The notes under the pieces are model-generated. The model made no database searches. It was not told where the DNA came from and saw only the letters and a program-made list of their open reading frames with translations. Below, piece by piece: positions 62,218-64,000 of a stretch of DNA of 64,000 nt. The stretch lies in assembly GCA_964653555.1 (NCBI GenBank), contig CAZZFT010000003.1, positions 1 to 64,000 on the forward strand. The letters are read 5' to 3'. Position 1 is the stretch's first letter, and each line of letters opens with the position of its first letter. Origin of the DNA: JAHEJV01 sp964653555. Its GTDB lineage: Bacteria > Myxococcota_A > UBA9160 > SMWR01. A program made the position numbers and the translations under genes.

Positions 62218-63618
62218 TCAGCGGGAGCCCTCTCGCCGGCGCTCTGCGAGCTGTTCGCAGATCTGCTGGTGAACCGCCTCGGTCAGGCGGAAGCGGGTGA
62301 ACATCGCGATCCCGATCAGGAAGGCGACGCAGGGGACGATTCCGTAGAGGGCGCGCAGGGCGAGCTTCGTCGCCTCGGTCTGCTCCGCGTTCGCCTGGTA
62401 GCCGACCCACTGCATCACTCCACCGACCAGGATCACCATGATCCCCGAGGCGCTCTTCACCACGAAGTTCAGAGCGGCGAAGTAGGCGCCCTCCTTCCGC
62501 TCGCCCGTCTCGTACTCGTCGTGGTCGACGACGTCGGCCTGGATCGCGGGGGCGATTGCCTGGGCACAGCCTCCGGCCACGCCGTTCACGATCGACAGCA
62601 CGATCACGTACCAGGCACCCCCCTCCCAGACGAAGAACAGCGCGCCGTAGCCCGCGGCGCTGACCGACATCGACGCCAGCCACAGCGTCCGCTTGGGGTA
62701 GCGGTGGGCGAGCGCCACCCAGATCGGAATCGTCGCGATCTGGGGCAGGAAGTAGGCCAGGAAGGAGGCCTCCATGATGTCGGGCATCTTCACGACGTAG
62801 AGCACGATGAAGGGCTTGAGCACACCGAGCGCGCCGATCCCGAGGATCTCGACGAAGTAGACCCCGAGCAGGAGTCGGCCGTGGGGATTGCGCCAGACGT
62901 CGCGATAGGCGCGCATCGGGCTCGATCCGCCGCGATGACGGAAGTCGGGCCGCTCGCGGAGTCGCGACACGGACCATCCGGTCACCAGCACGATCAGCGC
63001 ACCCACGCCGAGCGACAGCCACAGGCCGGCCTGGCGCGGATCGGCGGCGCTGCGCAGCACGTACAGGCCGCCCGTGAAGGCGAACAACGACCCGATCGCG
63101 CGCAGCCCGCCGCGCGCGCCGAAGATGCGGGCGCGGTCCTCGCGCCGGGAGGAGAGCTCCGCCCCGAGCGCGTAGTGGGGCACCTCGAAGATGGTGAGGG
63201 CCGCCATGTAGCCGAAGACGGCGATCGTCACCCACGCGGTGAGCCAGCCGCCCGCGAGCGCGTCGGGAGGGCTCCACACCATCACCGAGGTGACCACGAA
63301 GGCCAGCGCCGAGGCGAGGATCCACGGCCGGCGACGCCCCGACCGGAGCGTGGTGCGATCGCTCAGGTATCCGGCCAGGGGATCGGTGACGGCGTCCCAC
63401 ACCCGGGAGAGGCCGAAGATCAGGCTGATCGTCGCCGGTGCCATCAGCAGCACATCCGTGCCGAAGCGCACGAAATAGGTGAAGACGAGCTGCGTCATGA
63501 AGAACACCGGGATCAGCGGCGCCGCGTAGGCGGCGATCGTCGACGCCGGGAGCCGGACCTCGGCGGCCGCGGGCGCTGCGGCGACGCGCGCCGTCGCGGT
63601 CGATCCGATCGAGCTCAT
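62218..63618 (-). CDS. GPH-family (sodium/sugar-type) MFS transporter
   Basis: 466 residues, 12 predicted membrane segments. LSRVWDAVTDPLAGYLSDRT (about 70-90, in parts) with following SGRRRPW is the GPH signature; a second EYETGERKEGAYF motif near 368 is the family's C-terminal half equivalent. Usually sugar or organic-acid symport with Na+ or H+. ATG 63618. The element 63708-63723 (minus orientation) is 89 bp upstream, so probably in the catabolic regulon. Confidence 0.93.
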   Translation of the reverse strand: MSSIGSTATARVAAAPAAAEVRLPASTIAAYAAPLIPVFFMTQLVFTYFVRFGTDVLLMAPATISLIFGLSRVWDAVTDPLAGYLSDRTTLRSGRRRPWILASALAFVVTSVMVWSPPDALAGGWLTAWVTIAVFGYMAALTIFEVPHYALGAELSSRREDRARIFGARGGLRAIGSLFAFTGGLYVLRSAADPRQAGLWLSLGVGALIVLVTGWSVSRLRERPDFRHRGGSSPMRAYRDVWRNPHGRLLLGVYFVEILGIGALGVLKPFIVLYVVKMPDIMEASFLAYFLPQIATIPIWVALAHRYPKRTLWLASMSVSAAGYGALFFVWEGGAWYVIVLSIVNGVAGGCAQAIAPAIQADVVDHDEYETGERKEGAYFAALNFVVKSASGIMVILVGGVMQWVGYQANAEQTEATKLALRALYGIVPCVAFLIGIAMFTRFRLTEAVHQQICEQLAERRREGSR

Positions 63619-63707
63619 CAGTCCACCTCGTTCGGGTTGGGAACGGGTCGCGCCCCCGTCGCGAACTCCCTGCGACGGCGAGCATCGGATCGCCAGGCCC
63701 GGCTATA

Positions 63708-63723
63708 CTGAGCATCCTATCAG
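63708..63723 (-). promoter_or_regulatory. Repeated 16-bp element, CTGATAGGATGCTCAG (minus)
   Basis: Between the divergent GPH transporter (89 bp) and the thiolase (43 bp to ATG). Keeps all consensus positions. Confidence 0.7.
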
Positions 63724-63766
63724 AACGACTGGACCCCAGGTCCAGGATTATCGGAGGAAGATCGAG

Positions 63767-64000
63767 ATGGCCGAGGCGTGGATCATCGACGGCGTGCGCT
63801 CGCCGCGCGGGCGGGGCAAGCCGGGCAAGGGTGGGCTCGCCCATCTCCATCCCCAGCGCGTCCTCGCGCAGGTGCTGAACGCGCTGCGCGACCGGGTCGG
63901 ATTCGACCCCGCGGAGGTCGACGACGTCGTCGTCGGCTGCGGAGCCGGAAACGGCGACCACGCACACGACATCGCCCGCATGTCGGTGCTCGACGCGGGA
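63767..64000 (+). CDS. Thiolase family acetyl-CoA acetyltransferase, N-terminal fragment
   Basis: The first 78 residues (MAEAWIIDGVRSPRGRGKPG at 1-20 and VDDVVVGCGAGNG at about 52-64) match thiolase N-termini, where AWIVDAVRTPxGR begins the fold and VDDVIxGCxxxxG follows. The active-site Cys of the thiolase (near residue 90) lies beyond the window end. ATG 63767 after CGGAGGA. Beta-oxidation step; probably cleaves the chain end. Confidence 0.92.
   Translation, partial: MAEAWIIDGVRSPRGRGKPGKGGLAHLHPQRVLAQVLNALRDRVGFDPAEVDDVVVGCGAGNGDHAHDIARMSVLDAG

Overview
The window is very GC-rich and gene-dense. Genes are mostly tightly packed in short operons, many with 4-bp stop/start overlaps. The gene content is that of a Gram-negative bacterium: a TonB/ExbB/ExbD energising operon, periplasmic or lipoprotein PQQ dehydrogenases and AidB. 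A probable selenocysteine-containing AhpD-like protein, many luciferase-like (LLM) oxidoreductases, many SDRs and KshA-like Rieske oxygenases suggest an environmental heterotroph of deltaproteobacterial grade (Myxococcota or Desulfobacterota/Binatota type). That placement is inference. No rRNA, tRNA, phage, transposase or CRISPR array was seen, and no gap exceeds 300 bp.

Layout. 1-4551: the N-terminus of a RecQ helicase, a PQQ-type sugar dehydrogenase lipoprotein, then an AhpD-like protein read through an in-frame TGA (CxxU motif with a hairpin directly downstream), coupled to aidB. 4567-9990 (minus): an energy-transduction operon, DUF3450 - long ExbB/TolQ - ExbB - ExbD - TonB - TPR protein - Smr protein. 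10284-13669 (plus): crotonase, CoA transferase, MFS transporter. 13684-26021 (minus): a long catabolic block with four SDRs, a metallophosphoesterase, an acyl-CoA synthetase, an amidohydrolase, two alpha/beta hydrolases, an LLM enzyme, a homogentisate-dioxygenase-like cupin and a KshA-like Rieske oxygenase.

26141-37039: LLM, PQQ dehydrogenase, quinone-type reductase, several SnoaL-like small proteins, a dienoyl-CoA-reductase-like flavoprotein, nitroreductase, EthD protein, a second divergent crotonase and an amidohydrolase. 37076-48788: an Atu/Liu-like pathway for acyclic terpenes or branched acyl-CoAs. It holds an IVD-type acyl-CoA dehydrogenase, hydratase, TetR regulator, biotin carboxylase, a separate biotin carrier, a carboxyltransferase, a PECR-like SDR and AtuA, followed by an LLM enzyme, a crotonase and an SDR. 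48809-64000: epoxide hydrolase, two further hydrolase/lipoprotein genes, crotonase, a DUF7065-like/APH-kinase-like/small helical trio, a second LLM+Rieske pair, SDR, amidohydrolase, class II aldolase, SnoaL, LLM, a GPH-family transporter and the start of a thiolase.

The catabolic genes appear to form a regulon. Eleven intergenic sites share a 16-bp element, YTGA-N8-TCA, most often close to CTGATAGRATRCTCAG. It lies just upstream of catabolic genes across the window and nowhere obvious in the housekeeping part. It could be an operator overlapping an extended -10 promoter. The only transcription factor gene in the window is the TetR-family protein at 39157.
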